Positions 1 to 14,505 of a stretch of DNA of 64,000 nt are shown here, one piece after another. Below the pieces are notes generated by a model that did not search any database, had not been told where the DNA came from, and saw nothing but the letters and a program-made list of their open reading frames with translations. A program made the translations under genes and the position numbers. Every line of letters starts with the position of its first letter. Positions within the stretch are counted from its first letter, which is position 1. The stretch comes from Brachionus plicatilis (Eukaryota; Rotifera; Eurotatoria; Ploima; Brachionidae), in NCBI GenBank assembly GCA_010279815.1, contig QEOQ01000522.1, positions 220,420 through 284,419 on the forward strand, given 5' to 3'.

Positions 1-289
1 AATTTTCTTTAATAAATCTTACTATTTCTTTTTTATAATTAAATAAAATTTTCATAGAAGATCAAAAATTAGATTTTTTTTCTAATAAAACTTACTAAAA
101 CATATTTGGTATTTCTAAATAATTTCTTGGTACTTGATAAAATATAATTAGGTAATTGATTAAAATATAATTTAGAAAAATTTAACTAAAAAAAAATTTT
201 TCTTAATTAATGCTCTGTTGTTTTCAACTTAGTTAATTTAATTTAAAAATTTTCTAAAAATATATTTGGCTATTTTGACACTTGCTGTT

Positions 290-3200
290 TTAACATTCCA
301 AAAGTTTTATTCTACCATTAGTTATTTGATTAGTGTTTGAATTGAAATTGCTCATTGGAGATGCATGATGATGATGATGATGATGCTGATTGTAATTATT
401 ATTGTGATAATTTTTGTTCTGAAGTTCAAACTTGAGTCCATGTAGACCTGGCATATGATGCAAATCACTCTGGGGTATTTGGTAATTAGTCTTGATCAGG
501 GTCATGTAGGCCTCATTGTTCAACAACTGAATCTGCTCACAAAAGTAGCCAAACTGCATTGATTTAGCAGCTCGGTCCAATTTTAACTCTTTGACCAACT
601 TGCGCACAGCATATCCGCGCCAATAGCTCTGAATTAGACGCACACATGACAAAAATTTCTCCGAACTGAATCTAATTTTGGTATTCATGATATTCTGATG
701 CGATTGCTTGAGCTTTCTGAATCGTTGCCGGGCCAGATAGCCTCGAATCTGTGCCTGGAGAAGACATGCCGCCTTGGACTTGTATTCTTTTAGTTCTTTG
801 TTCAATCTGCGCACCCGGTAACCACGATAGTAGCGTTGGATTACCAGTGCGGCATTTTTTTTCACCTCTAGTTCTTTTAGGAATTTTTTTCTGGCTAGCC
901 AGCCTCTAATGGCACTCTGGATCAGCACTATTTTGTGGTTCATGTCGTCGTGCATGCGGGTCAAATGTTCAATGTGGTAGTATTTGAGGAAAACTTTGGT
1001 CTTGCCAATTTTCCAGTTTTTTAGACCAATTTTCTGCAATATTTCCGCACAGCTCTCTTTGGTCGGGTTGTAGCTGTCCAAATTGAACGGGTCTGCAAGC
1101 ACCGAGTAGCGCTTCACAAAATCATGGTAGGAAACTCGATTGGAGTAGCCTAAGCGGCGTATTTTGGTAGTTTCCAAAACACCAGTATACTTAAGCTGAA
1201 CGCTGACAGTCTCCGAGTCGAAATAGCCCTGGATTTTGTCTTTGTTGGGTCGGATGCAGCGCACAAAATGAGGCGCACCGGCCACCATTTTTGACAACAA
1301 GTCCATCAGTGAATATCTGAAGTATGTGGCCACAGTTGCTTGAGCTCGGCTTTGACTAGTCGATGCTGTCTTGCTTCCACCTGCAGGACGCGCGTATTTT
1401 ACATTCGAGTTACTAGCGCTCTCGTAGCTTTCGAACGAACCACTTGTTTTAAATGTGCCATAAGCTAAATTGCCTTTGGATAAGAAAAAAATTGAAAAAA
1501 AATTATCAAAATTTTATTTTTAAATTTAAAATGTGATCAACTAAGTGTTTCATAGCATTCGGTTTAAATTTGTTGGCTATGCTATTTGTACCTTTAAATA
1601 GTTTATTTTGAAACTTTTATTTAAACAAAAAATTTTTAAAAGTATTTTTTTGTACTAAGCTTTCGATTTTAGTTGAAGATGAAATTAATAAATTTGAGAT
1701 TAATATTAAAATTCAAGTTGTCTCTGGGTTAATCCGTGTTAACTGTCGAGACTAATAAAATCTCTCAAATTATTTTTTAGATAAAGATATGTGTTTTATC
1801 ATTCAACATAACTAATTGTTCAGCTAGTTTAAAATAATGACTTTCAAAGCAAATTTTAATTAGTGAAAATTATTTGGTCAAAAAAAATTAAATTGAAAAA
1901 TAAAAAAGATTAAATACAATGACTAATATTAAATTAATTGTTTTAAAATACAATGCATGGTTGTTTCTTTTATTAAAATGGTTGTAAAGAAAAATTAATG
2001 GGAGAATTTTTTTAATTTAATAAAATTTTCTCAAATCTTTTCTTACTTAAAAAATCCAATAAAAATTTTATTAAATTTTTAAAATGATCGATTTTGAAAT
2101 CAAACTCAAATATAAAAATAAAAGATGAACATGAACTCACAAATATTTGTTCTGAAAACACTAAAGAAAATTTAAATTAAAAAAAAATTTGTCAAATCGA
2201 TCAAATGTTTCTTTTAATAAATTACATATTTTTCAGAAATTTTTATGAATCGATTATAGCAAATTCTTTTGTTGATATTTTTTTAATAGTGAATGACGAC
2301 TTTATGCACATCAAAACAAGTCATTCCAAAATTTAGAAACTATTTACAGAAAGTTTATGAAATTATGTGAAATTTGGTTCAAAAGAGCAAAAAAAATCCT
2401 AAAAAAAAGACTTGTCAAAAATCTTGCAAAATTTTAACCTTTCAAAATGTTTTTTTTTTCTCAATAATTATAAAATTTTTTAGAATCTGTTTCAAAAAAC
2501 GGTCTAAATTTTTCATCTTATCTTCTGTTTTACACTTTCTAAATCTGAGAGCAAGCATTTAAAAAAATTAAAAAATACTTATAAAGCTACGCAAATTATT
2601 TTTGCTGAACCAATTCCCCTATCCATTTATTTAATAAAAAATATATTTTGATGAATACTTTTTTTGGATTTCTGTAATAAAGTTAATTGGAAATCCCGAA
2701 GCATGATTTCTCTAAAAAAAAAAGCGTCATTTAATCTAACAACAAAAATCAAAATTTTCTTTTATTTTAAATAAGCGATTAACAAAAAAGAAATTTGAAA
2801 AAAATAGAATAATTTTAATTGAATTTTTTAATTTAAAATGAAAGATTAAAGATTAAATTCAGGGTTGCTTAAAAGTCCCAAAAAAAGTCCAAGTCCAGAC
2901 ATTTTTTTGAAAAAAAAAATTTAAAGGCTTTGCTCGGACTTTGAAAAAATAAAAAGTCCGGACTTGGACTTGACTTGAGACTTGTGACTTTTAAATATCT
3001 CTGATTAAATTGCATCTTCGGAAACTATTTAAATTATTAATTTAATTTAATTTATTAAAAGTGTATGCCAAGTAACTGAGTTGGCTGTGTTAACACATGA
3101 AAAGGTGCTTGGGTAAATATTTAGCCCTATTTGTCTATGAAACTCGAAAAAAAGAGTGATTAATTTTAAGAAATATGTCGGGACTTACAAATAGATAGAA

Positions 3201-6200
3201 TATTAGGTGGATGCTCACCAGTTTTGGTCAATGGATTGCGAAACAATGATCTAATAAGCGAAATTTCGGATTGTCTAAGCAAACAAATTATTTCTGGTGG
3301 GACATAGTCGCAATTTTTTTCCAAAAACCCGGACACATCGTACTGCACTTGGCCAGCATAGTGTTGTATGGTAAATGTGAGCTCGTTGGACTTGGGCTTA
3401 AAATAGCAGTAAGCTTTGATGTTTCTGTGAAATTTTTCTACCAAAGTAGAATCGCTTGCTTTTGGAAAGCGCGACTCTTCGTCCAGTAGGGCGAGCAGAC
3501 CCATCGGTTTGGCCAAAAACATGTCCAAAACTGGCCGATTGTCCACAAATGTTATTTCCGATCCATCTATTCCTTCATTCATGTATTCTTGCATTTCCCA
3601 TGCGAACACGTGCTGGTTGAAGTAGTACTGAATTTGTTCATTGGCAATGTTTATACACAGTTGTTCGAATGAGTTACGCGGAAAATTCTCGAAGCCAAAA
3701 ATGTCCAGCAAACTAATTGAAATGTTGTCATCAGTTCTTTGAATTAAAAAAAATAAAAATAATTTTTTTTTTCTCTTTTATTTCTATTTTACTCATGCAG
3801 ACTAGGTTGTAGAAGCAGGTTCATTTTGTTAACTATCCAGCTGAAGAGTCGGCCATACAAGCCCTTGGACATGGAATCTCTGGCCGCTTGGCATTCCTGG
3901 AGAGAATTTTGTCTGATAACTGTTTCACCCCTGGTCACAATGCTGCACTGAGTAATAGCACCCTGTAGTTCTTTTTCATCTACGCCCAACAGCTGGGAAA
4001 TGATTATCAGGGAATTTTTGTTGACCACATGGCATTTGCCGTCGATGTGGACACCTTCGTCATGCACAAATGTCAAATTTCCCAGGTGTAAAACTCCAGC
4101 TAGCAAACTGTATATTGAGTTAACCTCCTGGGATTTGAAGCCTATTGTTTCAAAGCATTGATGAATAGCGTAGAATTTAGAGCGATTTGAAGCACTTTGA
4201 GTTGTATCAATGTCGCTTAGGTATTTGTATTTGGTATCATAGCTGAGATGGTACTTTAGTTTTTGGGTTTCACTTGCTAGGCCATCGTACATGTAGTAAA
4301 AAATGTGAAAATTTCTCTCACCTCTTTAATTTGAATTATTAAATTAATGTGAAATTAATGTGAAAAAAGTCGATGTTTAACTTACGGGGCCTGGGAGACC
4401 ACTCGAGATTTTTCAAGAAGGTATTCATGCAATTGGGCGCCAATAACTCGACCATTTTTTGTGAATATCATGTCTAAATATTTGCCGAAACGTGACGAGT
4501 TGTCGTTTATAACAGTTTTTGCGTTGCCAAACGCTTCCATCAATGGGTTCACTTGTAAAATTTTCTCTTCTAAACATTTTGTCGGTGCCTTTAATTTTTT
4601 TTAATTTTTTTATTTTTTGTTCAAATTAGAAAATAAAAGCTTTAATAAAAAAAAAAAAAAAAAAAAAAATTTAAGCTGTGCGACCAAAACTGGTCATTTT
4701 TTTGAATAGTTTTATTTTTTAATCCTTGTCATTTATTAAGTTGAACTTTTAATTTATCGAATTTTTCTTAATAATATTATCTCTCGTAATTTTTTATAGC
4801 TAAAAAATTAAATAAATGTTTTAATTTTCCCAAAATTTACCAAAGGTGAAAATTGTATTTAAAAAAAATTAATTCTTTTTAACTTTTTAACGAAAATTAA
4901 CTTTTTTGCCTTAATTCAAATTGTTAGTTATTATTATTGCAAATAAATTTAAAATTTTCTATAAAAAACATCTTTAAATTAATAAAAATTTTTTTTTATT
5001 TTCATTTACAGAGTTAAAGTTAATTTATAAAAGTAAATAAAAAAAATTTTCAATTCATATAAAATTTGTAAAAAAATGTCCGAACAATTTAAGAGCTCTG
5101 GTGTCTTTTTTGTTTCTTTGGTAGTTTATTTAATTAAAAGAAAAATTTTTTTTAATTTACAAAAATCTTAGCCATAAAAGAAATCAAAGCGAATTCATTA
5201 AATTTACATTTTATAATTAACTAACTCAAAAGAGAACAGGGCTTTTTTATTTTTTGGACATTTTATTTTTACAGCAAGTTTCGTAAAATGTTGAAATTTA
5301 TTTACATCTCTGTAAATTTGTTCTTTTCATTTTCTATCAAAAAATTCTAAAAACTGTTTCTTATTAAAACATTTTTCTATGAGCTTTGCTTCATTTCATT
5401 AATTTTCCATTAATTGATAAATCATTCTTAATTAGATATGACATAAACAATTTAATTGATCATTTTAAATAACTTAAAAAAAGACAACCAAAGTCAAAAA
5501 TAACAAAAATCCTACAAAATGAGGATAAAAATAATGATAAATATTTATATTGAAAGAAAAAATTAAAAATTATAAACAATTTTATAATTTTATCTAAAAA
5601 AATCTAAAAAAAAATTTCAAAATTTCAAAGAAATGACAAGGTATATTTGAAAGGATAAAAAAATTTAAATCTGTCTTTTAAAATAACTTTTATTATTTAT
5701 TTTTGACTAAATTTTAAAGCCTTTATCTAATCTTGATGCTAGAATTTTTAAAGATTAGAACTTAAATAAAATAAAAGAATAAATAATTTGATTTAACTTT
5801 AAAAAAATCTAACAAAATTCTTTTAATATAAAATTTAAAATAAAGATGATTTTTTTTGGAAGCTAAATTAAAGTTTTCTAAACACATAGTTTTGATCGCT
5901 AAATTAACTTATATCTAAAAAGAAGATTATTAATTTGAAAAAAAAAATTCAGATTTTTTTCATTAATCTTATAAATGATAATAAAAAATTAAATAAAATA
6001 AAATTTAATTAATTAAAAAATTTTTCTGAAAAAGTTAAAAAAAAAATTGTGACTTACGCGACCCAAGACAGTAAGCTGTTGAAGAAGTAAATTGGCCGAC
6101 TCGGTTTTACCTGAACCAGACTCACCACTAATTATAATACACTGATTGGTATTGTTATGCATCATGGCCTGGTAAGTAAAATCAGCCATGGCAAAAATGT

Positions 6201-7467
6201 GCGGCGGATTTTCATTTTTCAGGCTATTTTGGTACTTTTTCGACCATTCTTCGGTATAAATGCCTAGTTGAGTGAAAGGATTTACGGCCAAGAGAATATC
6301 ACCAATGTAAGTATAAATTTGTCCCTGCATGAACCTATTGAACAATTGTGTCACAATCGAGTCCTCGTCAAAATTTTCCAATGTCGCCAAGTCGTCGACT
6401 GTGTATGGCGAGTGTCGCTTGGACTTTCGCTTTGACTTAAACTTGCCGTGTTTGGTGGTCACTTCGGGCAGCTTATTTAGCTCGAGCATGTACTTTTTTT
6501 GCTCCAAAACCAAATTTTTCAGCTGTTCCTTGAGCTCGTCAATCTTGTGAGCGTGCTTGGTCAAAAATGGATGCTTGAGCAAATGGTCGACTGTGGGCCT
6601 GCGCTCAAAGTCCTTTACCAGACACTTTTTGACAAAATCATTGTACTCTGGCGACCAGTCCTTGGGATTTTTGAGAGTGGGTGCCGGATTGCGAGGTATC
6701 TTGAACAAAGCCCGCATTGGATGCAGCTCGGACAAGGGCGGCTCACCATCGGCAAGCTCAATAGCAGTGATTCCAAGTGACCATATGTCAGCGCGGCAGT
6801 CGTACTCATACTCCATTTGCTGCTCGCACGCAATCACTTCCGGTGCCATCCAAAATGGCGTTCCCACCGACGTGTTCCGCCGGCTGATTGTCGTTCTCAG
6901 ATGGGCACTAACACCGAAATCCACCAGCTTGATGGTTCCATTTTCGGTGATCAAAATATTGTGGCCTTTGACGTCACGATGCATCACGTGGTTCTTGTGC
7001 AAGTGGTCCAGGGCAGCCAAGGTCTGTGACAAAATGTAGGAGATAATTGCTTCGTCTAGCTTTAGGCCAATTTTTATCAAAGATTTTGCCAGCTCAGTCA
7101 CCGAGCCATTGCTGCATAGCTCAAGCACAAGCCACAGCTGGTCCTCTTCATTGTACTTTTTCATAAAGATGCCGTAGAAATTGGGCAAGTTGGCGTGATG
7201 GCACAAGTCGCGCAGAACAATGTATTCCTCCTCGATTTCTTCGATCACCTCGTTCACAGATTCCATGATCTTGACCGCGGCGTACTCGCCACTCTGGCCA
7301 TGCCGGGCTTTGAACACTTCGCCATAGGTGCCCTCGCCAATGCTCTCCAGCAATTCCCATTGACCATCGGGCGACTCCAGCTCGTCGAACTTTATTATCT
7401 GACTGTATTGGGAATAGGGTTTGTAAACCATGACTAAATTCCCAAGTTGATCTATGATTTTGGACAA
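290..7467 (-). CDS. MYO3: Class III myosin (kinase-myosin fusion, NINAC/MYO3-like)
   Basis: Five exons rebuilt by hand: 7467-6058, 4588-4386, 4323-3793, 3736-3189, 1473-290. All introns are GT-AG and the phases fit, giving 3876 nt and 1291 aa. An N-terminal Ste20-type kinase spans about residues 39-302 (GEGTYGEV loop, Lys66 in [14 protein letters not shown] with Asp165, DFG at 183-185, APE at 208-210). The myosin motor follows from about 355: P-loop GESGSGKT at 448-455, switch [10 protein letters not shown] in exon 2, switch [10 protein letters not shown] in exon 4, VRCIRPN in exon 5. Four IQ-like calmodulin or light-chain sites lie at roughly 1077-1191, then a short tail with a seven-histidine run near 1260. 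In known animals class III myosins act in actin protrusions of photoreceptors and hair cells. Human MYO3B is close in length. The kinase catalytic residues are intact, so an active kinase is expected. Intron 4 carries a hAT MITE. Confidence 0.93.
2860..3003. mobile_element. hAT-type MITE (copy A), 144 bp
   Basis: The ends read CAGGGTTGCTTAAAAGTCCC and, inverted, CAGAGATATTTAAAAGTCAC, so they form diverged terminal inverted repeats. The element is flanked by a perfect 8-bp direct repeat ATTAAATT at 2852-2859 and 3004-3011. CAGRG ends with an 8-bp duplication are the mark of hAT transposons. Most of the body is a palindrome of AAGTCCAAGTCCGGACTT-like units. It lies in intron 4 of the myosin III gene. 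Confidence 0.8.
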
Positions 7468-10400
7468 ATTTTTATTTTTTCATATAAAGATAAAAAATGA
7501 TGCTCAGGCAAAGTTTGGTTGAAATATAAAAACGTAAAAGGATGTGTGTGGCGAAACGCCTTAGTTTGCACAAATAGGGCTTAATTAGGGTTAATATTAT
7601 GTGACTGATAGACGGTAAATATTTGCGCTTCTTTGGGAGTTTGATGAGCTTAGAAGAGGCGGAAGTCAATTAAGACTGGGCGTTATTGTTGTGACCAAGT
7701 GACATTTTTAGTATTTGTTTGAAAGCAATTAAAAGTTTTAGATCAATTGATACTTCAATAAAAACATTTTCCCAAACTCCTCTAATTTAAAGAAAGTTTT
7801 TTTTCAATTAAGTTTTTGTTTGACGGTAATTTTACGATATATTACGTAAATTTTATTGTTTTTTTTTTAAGCATTTTTCATTAAAAAATTCACATCCTTT
7901 ACAGTAAAAAATGGAAAAACAAAAGAATTTTAAAATTCATCAAGAAAATGATTCGAAGAGCACCTTAGACTATTTAAAAAATTAAAAAATTTTAATTTTT
8001 GCCTCATTTTTTTTTATCTTCTTTTACCATTTAGACTGTAAAAATTTTGAATTTACCAAAATTTACAAAATTTTTTTTATAGAAAAAATCTTTAAAATAT
8101 CAAAATCTACAAAATTCAACTAAAAGCGCTTAAAAGAGATTATTTTTTGCCCTTTTACAATTGGCAAATAAAGGAGTAAAATTACGTAAATTTACGTAAA
8201 ATTAACATTTTAAAGTAAAATTTTTATTCATTGTAAATATTTTTCTAAAAAATTTTATCTAATTACTTTTTAAATGGATAAATTTAAAATAAAATAAATT
8301 TTAATTTATTTTGAAAACTTTGATTTTGAACGAGGTTTTGTATTTAACCATGCATTTTTTTCCACATCACAAAGAGTTGTACATTTATTCCTACAAACTT
8401 ACTTAAAAAGAATTATCAAAACAGTAATAACTTTTAGATTAAAAAACAATTTAATTCAATTAACAATTTAAACCAAATTAAAAATTTTTTTTTATTCTTT
8501 TTTTTTTTAAATTATAGTTCATTTCTAAAATAATAATTTGCGTCAAAATAAGTCGGGATTTTATAATAGTCGATAAAATTACTAAATAAAAGCAAGATCT
8601 AGATTTGGTTTTTTGAAAATTAAAAAAACTATTATTCCACATTAAAAAAGTTGTTTTCACCATCTCATAAATTTTCTCTTAACTAAAAAGTATTTATATT
8701 GTTAAATACAAATGGTTAATCAAATGAAAATATATTCGTAAATGGCGCTTTTATGAAAATAACATCAAAAAATATATTTATTTTGTATTTTTGTGGACAT
8801 TTTTTATATAAATCGTTCAAAATAAAAGTTTTTACTAAATATTACATGCCCGTCTTAAAAAAACAAAAAAATAAATTAATTTAAAGGATGTGGGGCAATT
8901 CGGATAGAAATCCTAAAAATGAATAAATTTTATTTAAGTAACAATTGGTTTCAGGAGATATGATGTCTTAAAGTCTCAAAAAGTCAAATGCTTTGAAATG
9001 TCATATCTAGACACTTCATATTTTCACCAAATTACCCAAAATTGAATGAAATAATTTTTTTCATATGTCTGGTAAAGTTCTAAAATTCATATTCACCTCA
9101 TTAAATCCTTTTTGTTTAGATTGTGACCTGGATGAATTAAGATAATAAGAATTCATTTTTAACAGAAAATGCACTGTCCAATATTGAATAATTTTTTTCT
9201 CCTTTTGAAAATAAAAAATCAATGAAAAAAAATTTTTTAAATTATTTTATAGTTTTCAATTCATAATTTTAAAGGTTTTTTCCAGGATCTGATTTTATAA
9301 TATGTTTAGCTTAAAGATCAAGTCGAATCTATTTTAAAGCCTTTTCATAATTTCCTAATAATCATCAAATTATTTCTTTAAAATTATTTAATATTCTTTG
9401 AAAAGAATAGACAAAAAACGATAAAAACTTTTTCCTAATAGTTTTAATTATAAGATCTTAGATGCTCTTGAATATTTTTTTTGTTACATTCCTAAACAAA
9501 ATCTAAACAAAATTTTAAAAATCACAATAATTTACTATTTAGTATCATAAATAATTATATAAGAATCTCCGAAGATTTCTATGAAGAATTTAATTTAGGT
9601 AGTCTCAAGAAAAAGGAGGCTTAAATTTATCATTACCAGCGAAACAAATGGAACTTGGTCAATTATTAACATAATAAAAGACTTCACTTAACTTTATTTT
9701 ATTTTGTATCGAGTAGAATCAGATTAAATTAAAAAACTTAAAAAATGAAGTAAAATTAAATTTAAATTTTAAATAGAATAAATCAATGAAGCAAAGTAAG
9801 TAAATTTAAAAATGGAATGGCATGTGTCAAAGCTTTGAAGTAAATAACCTTTATACATCGTCTAAATCAATAATTAAAAATGTTGGCTTAGTGTTAGATT
9901 TGTTGTTTGATTAAAATAAATCACCGTTTGGCTACATTTTAACAGATTTAGTCAAATTTCTTTGTTCTCTAACTTGATAAAAATAAATATTTATTTTTAA
10001 ATCTTTAATAACTGATACTCGATAAATAGCTAAAAATAAATAATAATCTATTGTTAAAATAAAAAACTATCATTCAAAGTTAGTCATATTTTTTAGATGG
10101 GAAATTTATTAATACAAACTTAAAACAATAACATTTTAGAACATAATTTACAAAGTATTTTTTTTTTTTTTAAATATTAAAAAAATGAAGTTAAAAAAAA
10201 AAAAGTTATGCGGAAAGTCTGAGCCTGAAAAATTTAAAAATTTAGTTTTTAGGATCAAAAGGTTATTTTTATGGTAACTGAAAAGAGAAGAGATTGGTAT
10301 TATATGTAAACAATGAGTTTTTTAATATATTATTCCTCACTTTTAATCGGATTGTTGTTTCAAATAAATCCTCAGTTGACATTAAAAACACAACAACATG

Positions 10401-13400
10401 CCCCAATTCTTTTGAAATAACTTTATACATTAAGAAGAGACCAAATTATGGGATTTTTTATCATTTAAAGAGTCTGATAGCAGTTAATTAATGACATTTT
10501 CTCATATAAGATGATAGCTGCTTCAAACTCATTCTATTGTTTGCATGAATTTTTTTGAACTTTATTACAAAAATTTCAAATTAATAAATTTCCGCAAATT
10601 TTGTATATAATATGCGGATGCAAGATTATATGAATAAGAAACTAGAAAAAAAATATTGACCAAGGAACTCGTAATCTTGATAAGATTTAATAAGATCCAA
10701 AGTTTTTAGATATACCCTAACAATTTAAGGTAAATAAAGAATTTTGGTCCGGAAGCTACTTGGAGAGTTGCAGTCCTAATTGTCGTGATCTTCCACAATA
10801 ATGTCACCCCCAGTTATCTCATTTCAAATTTTTTATACTTAAATTTATTAATTTGATTTTATTTTTACTTCTAAAATGATGTCTATAAAGAAAATCATTT
10901 ACTTTTATAAAGCATGGATGAAATAAGCCAAACCCACTAAATAAATAAATAAATGGTTTTTAGAAATTTTTGAAAATCTCTCAAAAGTTTTTATTCGTGA
11001 TTGAAAAAGTTAAACAAGAATAATTTCATATTTTGCTTAATTTTGAAAAGAGAAAAAAATAATTTCATTCCTTATAGAATAAAATTGAAAGTCCATTTGG
11101 CCAAAGTTTGAACTAAGATTTCTACACTATTTATGTAATTGGAAAATTTATTTATCTAAAAAAAAAATACTAAATTGAAAGTTAAAATGTCCATCTGTTA
11201 AAAAATAAAATAAAATTGAATTGAAAATAAAATTGAAAAATTAAATAAATACCTTAGTTGAATGGTCGATTTTAAAAAATCATTTAAACACAAATCAAAA
11301 AGAAAAAATCGTTTGGTTTTTTATGCTAAAAATTAAATTAAATTATAAAATAACATTAATAACAAATTATAAATATTTGCTATCAAATAAAGCTTAAAAT
11401 AAAATATTACATATTAATTTAATCTTAGTCTATGACGGATGCAGAAATCGATAGGTAAACGATATTCAGAATTTATCTAATGTTAAGGTACACCTAGATA
11501 CCAATAAATTATTGGGCGAGGTATTTTGACAAAAAATTTTTTTTATAGAATATAAATGATTTTAATAGAAAATGTAAAACTTTTTTAGAATAAGCATTAA
11601 TTTCTTTTTAAAGAACAAAATGCGTGAACATTGAATATAAAAATTTTGCTTTGAAAGTATAAATTATACATTTTAAAGTTACCGATCAATATATATATCA
11701 TATTGATATATCAAACAGGTGGAAATTTAGATAATATGTAGAGAATTGACTTAAGTGAACGCGATATTATTTTTATAATCTTTAAGAATAATTTTTTTAT
11801 CCTAATAAAATTTATTTTATTTATATTCTATATAAAATAATCATTTATTCTTCGTACATTTTTTTTATTTGTCAAAATATTTTTCCCTAAATTATTTTAT
11901 CTTCATTAGGATTCTTCGTTAATAATTCCTTATAAACCACTCATCTTTTAATATTAATCAATTTATTATAATGTAAAAAAAGTATTTATGTTAAAATTAG
12001 TCGATTTTTTTTAAAAACATGATATCAATTAAATTAAATATTTATCTTGATTTTGAAAAATAATTTATTTATTTTTAATTTTCTAGAAATAATTATGCAA
12101 TTTTAAAATATAATTTCCTAATGTGAGACTCAGATCAAAATTGAAAAATTCCAGTAATTTCTAATAACTGTTATATAAAATAAAAATTTAAATAATTTTT
12201 GATTTATTGTTTCATATTTTTCCTTTAAATTTTTTTAAATTTTTTAAATTAATAATGAAAATTTTAAAATTATAGTTTAAGATATTTTTACATCCTAAAA
12301 TTAGAAAAAGTACATTAAAATTGTTTTAAATAAATTAAATTTTTATTATAAATTTTAAAATATAATATTAATATTTTGATACAAAATCTAATTTATTTAA
12401 ATCAACATTTCTTTCTTTAAATCTAATATTTTAATTTCAAAAAATTTGGTTAGAATTTTTTTAATTTCTCTATAAACTATAATGCTGCAATCAAATAGCT
12501 TAATATAATTTGAAGAAATGATTAGTCTTTTTTCCTTAAATTTATCGACAAAAATTAATTTTAAAAATTAGTTCAAAAGACTGCGAGAAATTTTAATATT
12601 TTATACAGATTAAATTTTTTTCGTAATATCTACTCAAGACTTTGATCTAAAACAAGCATGTAATATTTGATTGATTGTTCGAGGACGAATCTTAAAAAAT
12701 CAAAATACCATAAACAAAACTAATTTTACTCGAACTTACTTCATTTTGAGGCAACTTGAAGTTCATGATCATAATCAAATGATCAAAATTTAATTGATTC
12801 AAATCTTAATAAAAATGATGAAATTAGATTTTTTAAAATTTTTTTAAAATTAAACATAAGATGTTTATTATTTTAATTTATAAAAAAAAAAAATCTTTTT
12901 TTTCTAATTGACCTTTAATTGATTCTTCTAAAATCTTTATTTGAAAAATTTAAAGACAAATTTAAAATCGACATTAAGGAATCCAAATTATGACTTTAAG
13001 TGATATTTTAATATTAATTAAAATATATTACGGCGAAACAAAGTTAAATTTTGTATTGCAAAATTTCAAAATATTGATTAAAAATTTTTTTGACTTCAGA
13101 TAAAAATTCATATAATTTTTTTATCTTATTATAGATTAAACAAATAATGTTTAATAAAGTATAGTCATTTATTTTTAAAAAATTGATGCAAATTACCATT
13201 TTATTTGAATCAAAAACTAAAAATTTTGATTTGAAATTTACAATTGATCATGAACTTCAATTTGCCTCATTTTGATTATGTTTGTCAAGATAGGTCAATT
13301 AACAGGAAAGACTCCCAAGTATTATTAAAACAAATTAAAAAAAAATTAGAAAAAATTGATTTAAACTATTAATCAACATTTTCTTTTGGAATATTGTAGA

Positions 13401-14454
13401 GAAAAATTATGAAAATTAATAGTAAAATTTTTTATAATCGGAAAAATTTTACCTTATTGAGCAGAAAAATTGACTAGAAAAAAAAATCAAACCTATGTCA
13501 ATTTGGAGTTTCTTCGCTTTAATTGATAATTTTTAAAAACAAATGAAATTTTTAATTTACTAATGTGTGATGTAGTAGCTTTTCAGCTGCCAATCACAAT
13601 GTTAAGTTGGAATGGTTCTGCAAGCACCTTCAGCTTATCAGCTGACTAAACCTCCCTCTCTAAAATCAAATTTTATAAACTTTTAAATTTTAACTTTTGT
13701 CTATTTTTCTTCTTCTATTCTAATTTCTTCTTTTTATGATTTATAGCGTCCTTTCTTTTACATTTTAGTTTAAGTCGTTTGGCTTAGCTCTATTTTATTC
13801 TCTCTCTTTTTTCATCTTTTCTTCTTTCTTATTAGTAAAATATTAGTAATATTTTACTAATATTTATGTTTGGCTCAGAACGGCCGTTTTCTATCAAATA
13901 GATTTTAAATAAACCATTTTAGCTTAATAAAATAAATCTTTTATTTTGCACCAACTCAAAAACACTTTATAATGGATTAAAGTTCATCTAGTATTTAATT
14001 TAGTTTATTCTAGTATCTATACTACTTTTTTCAAACATCAAATAGGAAATATTGAAAATGTTTTATTCCACACCTAATTAATTTTTAAAAGTAACAAATA
14101 AAAAAAATAGCATGGTAACCTATTCTAACCGGGTGACCATATTTTTATTATTGATTATTTCGCACCCATTTTGTTCAAAAACTTCAAAAATGGTCACCCA
14201 ATTTTCCCGAAATTTTTGAATAACCCCTTTAGCTCCGCGGTTAATTATGTGAGGCTCAAAAGGGTCAAAAGGGTTAACCCTGTTACTGTGAAGTTTACAT
14301 TAATTGTTCATTAAACTGATTAATTTTTAATTAACCTTTCGGAAATTAATTCACCTTGGATAAAAATAAAATTGTTTTTCTAATGATTTTACTATCTTAC
14401 TCAAAACTTTATCAAATAACATCAACGCATAATCTGGAGTCTCAGGTCTGTAAA
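7468..14454. other. Gene-free AT-rich DNA
   Basis: I see no coding signal here beyond short chance ORFs. The part next to the myosin III start (7468-7680) is slightly less AT-rich and may hold its 5' UTR and promoter, but no clear core element stands out. Between 7829 and 8215 there are several copies of a TTACGTAAA palindrome, also found near 36.85-37.05 kb and 53.04-53.96 kb. A small perfect palindrome of ATTAGTAAAATATTAG type sits near 13833-13862. Confidence 0.5.
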
Positions 14455-14505
14455 AACCCACAAGATTGATAGATTGGTATAGATGAGTCTTGTTAACCTT
14501 TTTTT

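Noticed and set aside
2374..2562. 62-codon plus-strand ORF in myosin III intron 4
   Set aside because: It is Lys/Phe-rich text from poly-A and poly-T runs, with no conservation signal and opposite to the host gene.
6329..7437. Several long plus-strand ORFs opposite myosin III exon 1
   Set aside because: They are shadows of the GC-richer coding exon on the other strand.
10294..10491. 65-codon plus-strand ORF
   Set aside because: Length and composition are as expected by chance; there are no partner exons and no motif.
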